37,031 bases of DNA from Microcaldota archaeon (GTDB lineage: Archaea > Micrarchaeota > Micrarchaeia > Micrarchaeales > CABMGC01), in the NCBI GenBank assembly GCA_021817125.1, contig JAKAWC010000008.1, positions 1 through 37,031 on the forward strand. Direction: 5' to 3'. The notes beneath the pieces were generated by a model, which was not told where the DNA came from, did not search any database, and was given only the letters and a program-made list of their open reading frames with translations. Both the position numbers and the translations under genes were made by a program. Of this stretch, positions 7,078 to 13,998 are shown one piece after another (the first letter of the stretch is position 1; every line of letters starts with the position of its first letter).

Positions 7078-8872
7078 ATGAAATACTATCTTCAAACCGT
7101 GTAGTTACTACAGCAGGATTATCTATTGCTCTTCTGTAGTGCTCTAACTCTACTTCGCTAGGCACCACAATATAAGTTTTCTTTGTCGCGTTTGTTAATT
7201 TCCTTGCCAATTCACTAATATCATGTTTCAACCCTGTTTCTATCTCAATATCAAAATTCTTTGTCATTATATCGGGCTTGTCCTCCCCTGTCATTGCCAG
7301 CTCGTAGGTTATGCTCTGTGCTTCAAGCTTCTTCGTTACCTCTCTTTCCATGAACTTGTGCAATCCCGACATGGCAGGGTCTTTTCTGTAGTACAACATT
7401 ACCTCTATGTTTCCCAAAGGCAACATCTGCCTATCGACCTCACCGTCTTTCTGTAGCCTCTGCAATGCCTTGCTCACTATGAACTTCGCCTTTCCCAAAT
7501 CCATGCTTTCCTCTTCAATAAGCCGTTTGGCGAGCTTGTTTGGCCAGCTTGCCTCTTGATTGAGCATTTCCATTATCTTTTGGGTGTAATCCTGCACTTC
7601 CTCCGGTTGCGGCAACTCCACAGACACATCGGGCAACTCCGCTTTGATATAATTCGCCTTACAGTCGTTGAGCCTGCTTATCTCCGTCGTGTATATCGGT
7701 ATCGAGTTGCGGACATTGCACATCGCAACGTCCGTAAAATAGTGGTCCCTGAGCTCCACGGCCACGAAGGGCAGGAGCGCGTTTATCTCCTTAAGGGCCC
7801 GCAGGTCTCTCTCGCTCTTGGTGCTGAAAAGCAGCTGCATGGTGAATTGGTTCCTCACCTCAGGCTCAAGGTCGGAATAGTTCTGGGTGCCGCACCAGAG
7901 CGCGCCCTTCGACCGGATGAGCCTGGCGACCTCGCCGAAGATGGTCGCCTCTGACTTCAGTAGCCTGTGGGCCTCGTCTATGACCATGATGTGTTTCATG
8001 GGCTCCGGCGCGCTCGCCTCGATCTCGTGCCACTTCTGGCGCAGGTATAGCTCGGCGTAGAAGGACTTCGCGGCCTCGTTGAGCCCGGAGAAGTCAAGGA
8101 CGAAGCTCCCTGTCGCCGTGAGGCCGCTGGCGGAGCTAGGAAGCTCAAGGTCGGCGAGCTTTTGGAGAATGTAGGCGTAGGCGGAGCTGGTCACGCTGCC
8201 GGACTTCTCCTTAGCCATCTCGCCCTCGATGTTGGAGTGCAACGACCTCCACGAATTGCTCCGCTTTAAAATGCTCCGGAGAAGGTTCTGGACGGAAGCG
8301 GCGACGACGCCCTGCGAGGTTATGGGGTAGGTCACGAGGAACGCCTGCACGAAAGCCTCCCTATCCTGGAACGGGTTGCCGGCGTAGTCGGCGACGCGCA
8401 GTATGGGTATGCCGAGCTTTAGGTACTCGTCGCCCGCCTTGAATGAGAAGATGGTCTTGCTCGACTCCGGGAAGAGGTTTATCAGGTAGCGCATCAGCGT
8501 TGACTTGCCGGAGCCCGACCTTCCCGTTATGAACAGGTTCCGGTTGTTCCTGTCCCTTATGTACGCCTTGAAATCCATCCGCTTCCTGTAGACCTTGGCC
8601 ATCTCCGGCGAGTCCCGCGTCAGCGCGCCGGTTGAGGTATATCGGTTCGGCACATATGCGACCGAGTCCTGGTATACGCCTCCCTTTATGGGCCTGCGGC
8701 CCACTGCGAGCCAGAACAGGGCGTACAGCGCGACCAGAGCGAGCAGGGGCACGCTGAACGGGAGCAGGCGGAAGACGCCTGCGAGGTAGAGCGCGCCCCA
8801 CAGGACGCCGAGAAGGACGGCGTGCTCGACTACGGACAACCTCCTTCCTCTACTTATGGGGGATTTTTCCAT
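7070..8872 (-). CDS. Membrane-anchored FtsK/HerA-superfamily (conjugation-type) ATPase with winged-helix and nuclease-like tail
   Basis: 600 residues. Two N-terminal transmembrane helices (about 17-33 and 39-57) precede a RecA-like ATPase domain with Walker A GRSGSGKST (117-125), Walker B HIMVIDEAH (294-302) and a sensor-like LWCGTQN. Residues after about 400 look like a winged helix (LGKAKFIVSKALQRLQKDGE) followed by a restriction-nuclease-like fold (PDIMTKNFDIEIETG, then TYIVVPSEVE), with the ExE-T-G variant often seen in mobile-element proteins. The architecture suggests a DNA-pumping or coupling ATPase for transfer, packaging or partition. The gene lies 12 bp downstream of the 118-aa gene. 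Base composition changes near 7670: the ATPase half is GC-rich and the C-terminal half AT-rich, suggesting a fusion by recombination. Confidence 0.85.
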   Translation of the reverse strand: MEKSPISRGRRLSVVEHAVLLGVLWGALYLAGVFRLLPFSVPLLALVALYALFWLAVGRRPIKGGVYQDSVAYVPNRYTSTGALTRDSPEMAKVYRKRMDFKAYIRDRNNRNLFITGRSGSGKSTLMRYLINLFPESSKTIFSFKAGDEYLKLGIPILRVADYAGNPFQDREAFVQAFLVTYPITSQGVVAASVQNLLRSILKRSNSWRSLHSNIEGEMAKEKSGSVTSSAYAYILQKLADLELPSSASGLTATGSFVLDFSGLNEAAKSFYAELYLRQKWHEIEASAPEPMKHIMVIDEAHRLLKSEATIFGEVARLIRSKGALWCGTQNYSDLEPEVRNQFTMQLLFSTKSERDLRALKEINALLPFVAVELRDHYFTDVAMCNVRNSIPIYTTEISRLNDCKANYIKAELPDVSVELPQPEEVQDYTQKIMEMLNQEASWPNKLAKRLIEEESMDLGKAKFIVSKALQRLQKDGEVDRQMLPLGNIEVMLYYRKDPAMSGLHKFMEREVTKKLEAQSITYELAMTGEDKPDIMTKNFDIEIETGLKHDISELARKLTNATKKTYIVVPSEVELEHYRRAIDNPAVVTTRFEDSISFK

Positions 8873-8884
8873 CGGAACCGAGCT

Positions 8885-9241
8885 TTATTGCTGTTTTATG
8901 CTGTATTTCGTGTCAGCCTTTCCCTTGCCCACGCGGACTATCGTGAGTGCGCGCTCGCCCTTTGCGAGCGACTTCGCCAGCTCCCTGTAGAGCGGCGAGG
9001 TTTCCTTTACGGCGAGGTCATACTCGCCGCCGTGGAACTGCACCCTGAAGATGCGCTTTCCGCGCATGACGGCGTTCGTCCTGGGCGGCGCGTCCGCGAA
9101 ACGCACGGGCGTCTCGCCGACCTGCAATTTCAGGAACGGCTTGTAGTCGTTCCTGTCCCATGCCTGCTGTTGTTCCTGCTCCATTCTCTTGTTCTCCGAC
9201 TCCGCCCATTCCGCGAGGGTGGTCAGTTGTTGTTGTGTCAT
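8885..9241 (-). CDS. Possible OB-fold single-stranded-DNA-binding protein, 118 aa
   Basis: Starts at ATG 9241 and heads the operon that continues into the ATPase gene. A Gln-rich N-terminal helix (MTQQQLTTLAEW, then MEQEQQQAW) is followed by YKPFLKLQVGETPVRF, RIFRVQFHGGEYDLAV, LYRELAKSLAKGERALTIV and RVGKGKADTKYSI. The pattern of a core-strand opening on FLKL..GE..VRF and a closing G-KG..TKYS strand resembles phage and plasmid OB-type ssDNA-binding proteins, from memory only. The context beside a DNA-translocating ATPase supports a DNA-metabolism role. Confidence in coding is high, in function low. Confidence 0.6.
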   Translation of the reverse strand: MTQQQLTTLAEWAESENKRMEQEQQQAWDRNDYKPFLKLQVGETPVRFADAPPRTNAVMRGKRIFRVQFHGGEYDLAVKETSPLYRELAKSLAKGERALTIVRVGKGKADTKYSIKQQ

Positions 9242-9321
9242 GTTTGCACCTTAAATATTATTTTCTGCGTCTTTTTTCAGGAAAACACAGAGCCCCAAAC
9301 GTCGAAAGAGTTTAACTAACG

Positions 9322-9330
9322 TTTATATAT
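9322..9330 (+). promoter_or_regulatory. TATA-like box for the 53-aa membrane protein
   Basis: TTTATATAT centred 34 nt before ATG 9360, in a spacer divergent from the 118-aa gene. A transcript from here would run through the 53-aa ORF into the structured GC block. Confidence 0.55.
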
Positions 9331-9359
9331 CTTTAGCCATCATACTCATTGGGATTATA

Positions 9360-9521
9360 ATGATAAGTGCAAAGCTCATAATGGCCCTTCTAACTGCGAT
9401 ATTTATCTTAGCTTTCCTATTCCTTCCGATAAAAGACTTCGGTTCTAATCTTGGCCAGTTTGTTATTGGCGGTGTGGTAGTTTTAGGCATCTTGTGGGTC
9501 GTTGTTTTTAAGTGGTTATAG
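9360..9521 (+). CDS. Miniature two-helix membrane protein, 53 aa
   Basis: ATG 9360 opens a 53-codon frame: an N-terminal hydrophobic helix (LIMALLTAIFILAFLFLP, about residues 6-23), a short polar turn with KDFGSNLG, and a second helix (FVIGGVVVLGILWVVVF, about 34-50) ending KWL. A TATA-like box lies 34 nt upstream. It is the second protein of this type in the element, though the sequences are only loosely alike. The frame ends 30 bp before the structured block, so both could share a transcript. Function unknown; pilin-like or membrane-remodelling roles fit the context. Confidence 0.6.
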   Translation: MISAKLIMALLTAIFILAFLFLPIKDFGSNLGQFVIGGVVVLGILWVVVFKWL

Positions 9522-9551
9522 CCTGATTTCAGCCCCCTTTTCTTGATAAAA

Positions 9552-9843
9552 CTTCTTTTAGGCGAGCTGACCGGAGGGAACTCCTGGCTAAAAGAAGGTT
9601 TTGACGGGCGAGCCCCACGGTGCGCCCGAAGGGCGAGGTGGGGTGTCGCACACCCCACCGGCACCGTGCTGGGCGAGCAAGAGGGCACCGGTAGGCGGAG
9701 CGAAGCGAAGCCTAACTTTCCAACGGGAAAGTAGGGGTCCTCTTGCTCGCTTGCGAGCCCGTCATTCTTGGCTGACCTTCTTCCTAAGAAGGTCGGAGCG
9801 TAGGCCCAAGAGGGGGCGAGCGAAGCGAGGGGTGAATTGGGCC
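9552..9843. other. GC-rich multi-hairpin non-coding block (candidate structured RNA or replication origin)
   Basis: This 290-bp stretch has no credible ORF but is packed with perfect complementary segments: 9552-9561/9588-9597 (10 bp, with an inner GGAG-GGAA-CTCC hairpin), 9603-9609/9757-9763 (7 bp, closing a large domain), 9616-9623/9661-9668 (8 bp) enclosing GCCC-GAA-GGGC (9624-9634) and a 9-10 bp hairpin 9637-9645/9651-9659, 9673-9684/9739-9750 (12 bp) enclosing 9692-9696/9710-9714 and 9715-9721/9726-9732, 9774-9782/9786-9794 (9 bp, 3-nt loop), and 9803-9809/9837-9843 (7 bp). GCGAAGC, known as an exceptionally stable DNA mini-hairpin, occurs at 9700-9706 and 9820-9826. It is flanked by convergent genes in AT-rich DNA. 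A GNRA-type loop (GGAA) on the plus strand favours an RNA read from that strand; an origin or transfer-origin role is the alternative. Confidence 0.7.
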
Positions 9844-9852
9844 GAAGCGACA

Positions 9853-10059
9853 TTATCTAACCACCTTTAGGGTATGCTGATTCCCCAAGCCTTTGGCATG
9901 CCTCTCAAGCTCCTGTGCTATGCGCTCCTTGAAGAAGTCCACGCCGATCTTGAGCGTCGGGTCGGTTATGGCCTTGGGCTCTTTTATGAAGAAAGCTAGG
10001 GCCTCGGCCTGTGCCTCGCGCCTGGCTGCCCTCTTGTCCTCTTCAGTTTGAGCTTCCAT
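9853..10059 (-). CDS. Small charged protein downstream of the RHH regulator, 68 aa
   Basis: ATG 10059 is preferred because GAGGAG lies 10 nt upstream; an ATG at 10089 would extend it by ten residues. The product starts MEAQTEEDKRAARREAQAEA, continues LAFFIKEPKAITDPTLKIGV and ends with FFKERIAQELERHAKGLG. It is helical, rich in Ala, Glu and Arg, with no recognised domain. It overlaps the 3' end of the ribbon-helix-helix gene by 17 bp, so the pair is an operon resembling small antitoxin/partner or copy-control units. Nothing shows toxicity. Its 3' end abuts the structured GC block. Confidence 0.6.
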   Translation of the reverse strand: MEAQTEEDKRAARREAQAEALAFFIKEPKAITDPTLKIGVDFFKERIAQELERHAKGLGNQHTLKVVR

Positions 10060-10204
10060 CGCGCACCATCTCCTCTTTTCGATAATCATTGAGCACTTTT
10101 CGGACTAGAGTGGCCTTCTTGTAGCCCTGGCCGGCTTTCTGCGATAGCCAAGCCGAGAGCTCGTCGTTGAGATAAAGGAGCATGCGGTTGTGTAGCTTTT
10201 TCAA
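10043..10204 (-). CDS. Ribbon-helix-helix (CopG/Arc-type) DNA-binding protein, 53 aa, TTG start
   Basis: The frame has no ATG before residue 8; TTG 10204 is preceded by AAAGG 8 nt upstream and gives MKKLHNRMLLYLNDELSAWL, then SQKAGQGYKKATLVRKVLND. This is the RHH pattern: a short strand (RMLLYL), helix 1 (DELSAWLSQKA), turn Gly-Tyr, helix 2 (KATLVRKVLNDY). Such dimers repress plasmid or toxin-antitoxin operons, often their own. A TATA-like box (AAATATAAG, minus strand) is centred near 10237. It overlaps the downstream 68-aa gene. A diverged, truncated paralogue lies just upstream (10298-10435). Confidence 0.75.
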   Translation of the reverse strand: MKKLHNRMLLYLNDELSAWLSQKAGQGYKKATLVRKVLNDYRKEEMVRDGSSN

Positions 10205-10232
10205 GATAAAACCTTTTACTTAGCTACACGAA

Positions 10233-10241
10233 CTTATATTT
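10233..10241 (-). promoter_or_regulatory. TATA-like box for the RHH operon
   Basis: Minus-strand AAATATAAG centred 33 nt before the TTG start at 10204, with AAAGG as ribosome binding site in between. An AT-only stretch just upstream (10240-10258) could be part of an operator. Confidence 0.45.
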
Positions 10242-10297
10242 AGGTATATATTTAAAATGATAGGAATTAGTGGAAGTCTACGGGAGCGATGCGGAGC

Positions 10298-10435
10298 TCA
10301 GTAGCAGCACTTCAATATCTTTATATAGCCCCAGGCTGCTTTTACGCCGAGCCAGGTCGAGAGCTCGTCATTAAGGTAGATAAGTATGTGGTGTTCCAGT
10401 TTCCCCGAAGATATACCTTTTACTTTACTACTCAT
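10298..10435 (-). pseudogene. Truncated ribbon-helix-helix paralogue, 45 aa
   Basis: From ATG 10435: MSSKVKGISSGKLEHHILIY, then LNDELSTWLGVKAAWGYIK, closely matching the neighbouring RHH protein (RMLLYLNDELSAWLSQKAGQGYKK). After Gly-Tyr-Ile-Lys it runs into ILKCCY and a stop, so helix 2 (KATLVRKVLNDY in the intact copy) is missing. The nucleotide sequences are also alignable (AGAGCTCGTC is shared), so this is a tandem duplication in decay. It could still be expressed as a short dimerisation-competent fragment. An AT-rich TATA-like stretch precedes it in the spacer divergent from the nuclease gene. Confidence 0.6.
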
Positions 10436-10536
10436 ATTTATAGTAGAGTAAATATTTAAATGTTCCCAATTGGTGTGATGGTTTGTAAAATCGATGTCTT
10501 TATTTATGTTTCGATTCATTGACATTGCGTATTAGT

Positions 10537-11739
10537 ATGCCATTTCCAGGAGCCCATGTTTTTGTAGTTGATGCAGATAGTTATCCTGTCCATAGAGATA
10601 GGTTATTCTGCGGAATAAAAAACCCAAATAAAATCAGCGTTATGAAAAAGACAGGCACAAAAAGACCAAATACTTCTTATTATGGCTTAATAGCTGATTT
10701 AGTAACTTTGAGAATTGGAGACTATATTATCTTTTATCAAATGAGAAAGGAAGAATCGAAATTTGATAGGGGCTTTAGAGGCATATTCAAAGTTGTCAGC
10801 CAACCGTTTTTTGACGATTCTGATATTGATGGTTTATCGAGCTCTGTCGGCCCGCTCGGTTCTAACGGTAAAAAAGTTCTTGGAAAATGTCCTTTTTGTG
10901 GTACCAATTTATCTGAAAAAGCTGATGCCAACACAGGGGAAAAAGTATGTAGGGATTGCAAGAAACAGTTAGACTATCATATCTTACCAAACCGGGTTTT
11001 AATAGAGCCGGTTAAAGTTTTTGACGATCCTATAGACGATAATACCGCATATATAGATAGGAACTTCATAAAGGCCGACTTGCCAGTATTATGGACTATG
11101 CTATTTAGGAAAACTTCTGGCGAAGGCAGGGCGCGAAGTATAACCCACATTCTGCCAGAAGAGTTTAGAAAACTTCAGGTAATTTTTGAGACTAATTGCA
11201 GAGCCTCCACCAATAATCGCTTCCAAGCATATAAACCTTCCAAATCCCAACAAATAGTGATTCCACTTGACACAGACTCAAGCGGGGAACTGAAAGTAGA
11301 GGCATTTCTTGAAGCATGGATGATGGAGAATATTGACAAGAGCAAGCCGATCATTAAAGACATTATAGGAAATCCTGATGAATTGGAATATTTTGGTAAT
11401 AATGTACTTTATGGCATAGGTGGAGAAAAAGTAGACGTACTTTGCATCCATAAAACGGATAAAGTTAGGCACAGGGCTACAGTAATAGAGCTTAAGAAAG
11501 GTACGCTTACTGAGGCCAGTGTGAGGCAAATTGAGGATTATACAAAATGGATGGCACAGTTAGTATTTGGTGATGACTCTCAAACCTCAAAAAATAAGAT
11601 ACAGCCTGTTTTGGTTGGGTTTAATGCACCCACCAAAGTGATAAACCTGGCAAAGAAAAATGTAGCAGGAACAAAACCACCAATGATATTAGAGTATTCG
11701 GTTGGGGGTGGCACTATTAATTTTAAGCGTGTGCTCTAG
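10537..11739 (+). CDS. Probable restriction/modification-sensing endonuclease: EVE/PUA-like domain, zinc ribbon, PD-(D/E)XK nuclease
   Basis: 400 residues from ATG 10537 (TTG 10519 is an alternative). The N-terminus (GAHVFVVDADSYPVHRDRLF, ADLVTLRIGDYIIFYQMR, FRGIFKVVSQPFF) has the layout of an EVE/PUA-type domain, used elsewhere to read modified bases. It contains an inserted C4 zinc ribbon, CPFC...CRDC (Cys118, 121, 138, 141). The C-terminus has a PD-(D/E)XK core resembling EndoMS/NucS (DUF91): GGEKVDVL with Asp300, VIELKK with Glu318 and Lys320, and QIEDY (Gln331, Tyr335). It converges on, and overlaps by 17 bp, a DNA methyltransferase gene, so the pair reads as a restriction-modification system. 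AT-rich codon use suggests acquisition. Confidence 0.75.
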   Translation: MPFPGAHVFVVDADSYPVHRDRLFCGIKNPNKISVMKKTGTKRPNTSYYGLIADLVTLRIGDYIIFYQMRKEESKFDRGFRGIFKVVSQPFFDDSDIDGLSSSVGPLGSNGKKVLGKCPFCGTNLSEKADANTGEKVCRDCKKQLDYHILPNRVLIEPVKVFDDPIDDNTAYIDRNFIKADLPVLWTMLFRKTSGEGRARSITHILPEEFRKLQVIFETNCRASTNNRFQAYKPSKSQQIVIPLDTDSSGELKVEAFLEAWMMENIDKSKPIIKDIIGNPDELEYFGNNVLYGIGGEKVDVLCIHKTDKVRHRATVIELKKGTLTEASVRQIEDYTKWMAQLVFGDDSQTSKNKIQPVLVGFNAPTKVINLAKKNVAGTKPPMILEYSVGGGTINFKRVL

Positions 11740-12700
11740 AATTTCTTTCTAACTTTTCAACTAATTTTTGTCTATATCTTGGTGCACGATTAGCCTTATT
11801 TAACTCTGCTCCGTCAGGCTTATGGAATACAAGGATATAGGAATGGATATTCATGGCCTGGAAAGGCTTTTTGCCAAATGGTCTGAATCCTCCACTTCTA
11901 TAATAACGCCAAATGTATAAATCAAACAGAGTGAACCCTAGCTCTCGCATTATGTTTATCACATCAGAATGGACAGGTAAAATCTGCCTTGATGCACCTA
12001 CTCTATAATCAGCTACAAACACAACACAGTATTTATCTTTTTTTAATACTCTCCACATTTCACTGAATGATTTAGCTATTTCGTTTAGGAATTTACTGTA
12101 ATCTTCTATCGTACTTAGATCGTCGGGCAGGTCTGAATATTTTATCATGCTTGCATAGGGAATATCAGTCATAACTGCGTCTATGCTTTCGTTATTTAGA
12201 TTTAATTTCCTACTATCCTTTACTTCTGCAATGTGGGTTGTTTTGTAATACTCTGAGCCTGGAACTTTTAAGTTATCCAATATACTTTCTAATTTTTTAA
12301 CTTCCTTTTGTGCTTGTATCCTTTTAGCATCGTTTTTGTGTTTGAGGTCGCCGTTCCCCAATACTGTTTGAAAATCCTCTTGCAGGTCTGCGATTAATTC
12401 TTTGTAGGCATTAACCATTTCTTGAGGTCTGTCTAGTTGGTTTAGTTTTGTTTTGGTTAATTCTATTGCCTTTGAATTAATATCGTAATTAATTGAGTTC
12501 CGTCCTTGTAGTTTGGCTTCTACTGCAACTGTGCCTGATCCGGCAAAAGGATCTAAGATAGTATCGCCCTTGTTTGAAAACCTCTCAACAATATGTGAGA
12601 AAACAATAGGTCGTATCTTACTTGGATATTCACCAATTCCATGAACGCTGTAATTAGATTTACCTCCTCTTCCAAAATCCCATACAGATTTATAGCTCAT
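11723..12700 (-). CDS. N4/N6-type DNA methyltransferase
   Basis: 325 residues from ATG 12700. SAM-binding motif I DPFAGSGT (50-57) follows the typical lead-in EYPSKIRPIVFSHIVERF; the catalytic motif IV is TDIPYASM (179-182), a DIPY variant of DPPY. The motif I to IV order and the central spacer fit the N6_N4_Mtase family; base specificity (m4C or m6A) cannot be told. AT-rich. Its start lies 19 bp downstream of the integrase stop on the same strand, so integrase and methylase are probably cotranscribed. It overlaps the nuclease gene tail-to-tail and is the likely protective partner. Confidence 0.88.
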   Translation of the reverse strand: MSYKSVWDFGRGGKSNYSVHGIGEYPSKIRPIVFSHIVERFSNKGDTILDPFAGSGTVAVEAKLQGRNSINYDINSKAIELTKTKLNQLDRPQEMVNAYKELIADLQEDFQTVLGNGDLKHKNDAKRIQAQKEVKKLESILDNLKVPGSEYYKTTHIAEVKDSRKLNLNNESIDAVMTDIPYASMIKYSDLPDDLSTIEDYSKFLNEIAKSFSEMWRVLKKDKYCVVFVADYRVGASRQILPVHSDVINIMRELGFTLFDLYIWRYYRSGGFRPFGKKPFQAMNIHSYILVFHKPDGAELNKANRAPRYRQKLVEKLERNSRAHA

Positions 12701-12719
12701 GTTAACATCTTTTTTCCAA

Positions 12720-13925
12720 CTATTTAAACTTCTTTCCCTTCTTTCCCTGCATCAAAAGATACGCATGGACTATCTCCTCTATCGCATTCGGGTCCTTCAA
12801 GGCCTCTGCCACTGCTTCCTTCATATTGACTTCGTGTTTCTGCACCTGCATAGTAAAATCGATATCTAACGGGTTCCCGCATCTATTGCAGTATTGCGAC
12901 TCCACTGGATTTTGTAATTGGCACCTTTGGCATATCTTAGCTTTCAGCTTCGGTTCTGTTGTTATATTTTCCACCTTAATTCCGTTTGCAGTTTGCACCG
13001 CGTTGTCTATATCCCTTCCCGAAAGGTGCACATACACTGAGGCCATCCTGCTATCGCCGGTCCAACCGAAGAACGACTTTAGCTGCTGTTCCGTCAGTTT
13101 ATTGGCATAGTAAGACGCCCTTGAGTGCCTGAAATTGTGCGGGTTGCAACGCTTCTCGATACCCGCCTTAACGGCCGTGTCCTTTAGCATCTTCCTTGCT
13201 GCATTATACTGCAACTGTCGCTCCTTGCTCGTGGATGTCCCTATCTCGTACCAAAGGCAGCTCTCCGGCTTCGCCTTGCCTATGTCGTTCAGATACTTCG
13301 ATAGATAAGGCACACTAAACATTATCGGTATTTTCCTCATGCCTGTTTTCCCGTTTACAGTTATATGCGCAGGATTGCTCTTTAGGTCAACGTCTTTTAT
13401 CCTCATGCTCAGTAATTCCCCTACCCGGATTCCAGAGTCGAACAGCACCGCGATTATCGTCTTGTTCCTTATGTATTTCGTGTTCTCCATCATTGCTATT
13501 ATGTCGTCCTCAGTGAGTAAGTCTTCCGGCAACGTTCTTTTGCCTTTCCTGTTTGTGGTCTTAATCCACGCCACTTGTTTAGGGTATGCCAGGTCGTCAC
13601 CCAGAAGGTGCTTATAAAAAGCCTTTACCACCGCTCGTATGTCGCGCTTTGTTTCGGTTGATAGCGAGGATCCTTCTACCTTTGCCATCGCCCTCTCTAT
13701 ATCTGTTCTATCTGCCTTTGCGACGTTCACTCTCTCTAAACATCTGAAGAACCAGTCGAGGCAATATAGGTGCTTTATCAGTGTCTTTGGATCCACGCCA
13801 CGGGCGCGCATATAAGATAAGTGGTTGTCTATCGCTTCCTTGTTCGCCGGCGTTACGCTATCGTTAGATGTTACCTTTCCATATACAACGTCAATTCTTT
13901 TTGAGGTATTGTAGTAGTCTGGCAT
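12720..13925 (-). CDS. int: Tyrosine integrase with C-terminal zinc ribbon
   Basis: 401 residues. A SAM-like core-binding domain (about 25-110) precedes the catalytic domain with the full tyrosine-recombinase set: Arg167 (SGIRVGELL), Lys193 (NGKTGMRKIP), His263-x-x-Arg266 (PHNFRHSRAS), Trp288 (FFGWTG) and nucleophile Tyr298 (SVYVHLSGRD). A C4 zinc ribbon (Cys332, 335, 346, 349) and a helical tail follow. It is transcribed away from the adjacent tRNA-Gly, with its 5' end 76 bp from the tRNA. All catalytic residues are present, so it should be active, catalysing integration into and excision from the tRNA-Gly 3' end. The TATA-like box is 28 nt upstream. Confidence 0.95.
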   Translation of the reverse strand: MPDYYNTSKRIDVVYGKVTSNDSVTPANKEAIDNHLSYMRARGVDPKTLIKHLYCLDWFFRCLERVNVAKADRTDIERAMAKVEGSSLSTETKRDIRAVVKAFYKHLLGDDLAYPKQVAWIKTTNRKGKRTLPEDLLTEDDIIAMMENTKYIRNKTIIAVLFDSGIRVGELLSMRIKDVDLKSNPAHITVNGKTGMRKIPIMFSVPYLSKYLNDIGKAKPESCLWYEIGTSTSKERQLQYNAARKMLKDTAVKAGIEKRCNPHNFRHSRASYYANKLTEQQLKSFFGWTGDSRMASVYVHLSGRDIDNAVQTANGIKVENITTEPKLKAKICQRCQLQNPVESQYCNRCGNPLDIDFTMQVQKHEVNMKEAVAEALKDPNAIEEIVHAYLLMQGKKGKKFK

Positions 13926-13945
13926 ACGCTATTCTTATGAACCCA

Positions 13946-13962
13946 TATTTATTTAAAGCTTT
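13946..13962 (-). promoter_or_regulatory. int: TATA-like box for the integrase
   Basis: Minus-strand TTTAAATAAATATGG centred about 28 nt before ATG 13925, consistent with a leaderless integrase transcript. It lies between the gene and the tRNA att site, so excision would keep the promoter with the gene. Confidence 0.6.
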
Positions 13963-13968
13963 ATGTGG

Positions 13969-13979
13969 GGGATTTGAAC
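13969..13979 (+). repeat. Partial copy of the tRNA T-arm next to the integrase
   Basis: GGGATTTGAAC here is identical to 14011-14021 in the tRNA-Gly T-arm, 42 bp away in direct orientation. It may be a remnant of an earlier integration, or part of the integrase binding region. Confidence 0.5.
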
Positions 13980-13998
13980 TATTTTGCCAGAATAGTAG

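Noticed and set aside
9601-9740. CRISPR-like repeats or an insertion-sequence end in the GC block
   Set aside because: The repeated motifs (GCGAAGC, GGGCGAG) are short, irregularly spaced and palindromic; there are no uniform spacers, cas genes, transposase or target-site duplication.
9323-9853. 176-codon open frame on the minus strand across the structured block
   Set aside because: Its composition is what the GC-rich inverted repeats produce in translation; it covers the convincing 53-aa membrane protein on the other strand and has no ribosome site or recognisable domain.
10519-10536. TTG 10519 as start of the nuclease
   Set aside because: ATG 10537 fits the domain start (MPFPGAHVFVVD) better and no ribosome site supports the TTG, though it is not excluded.
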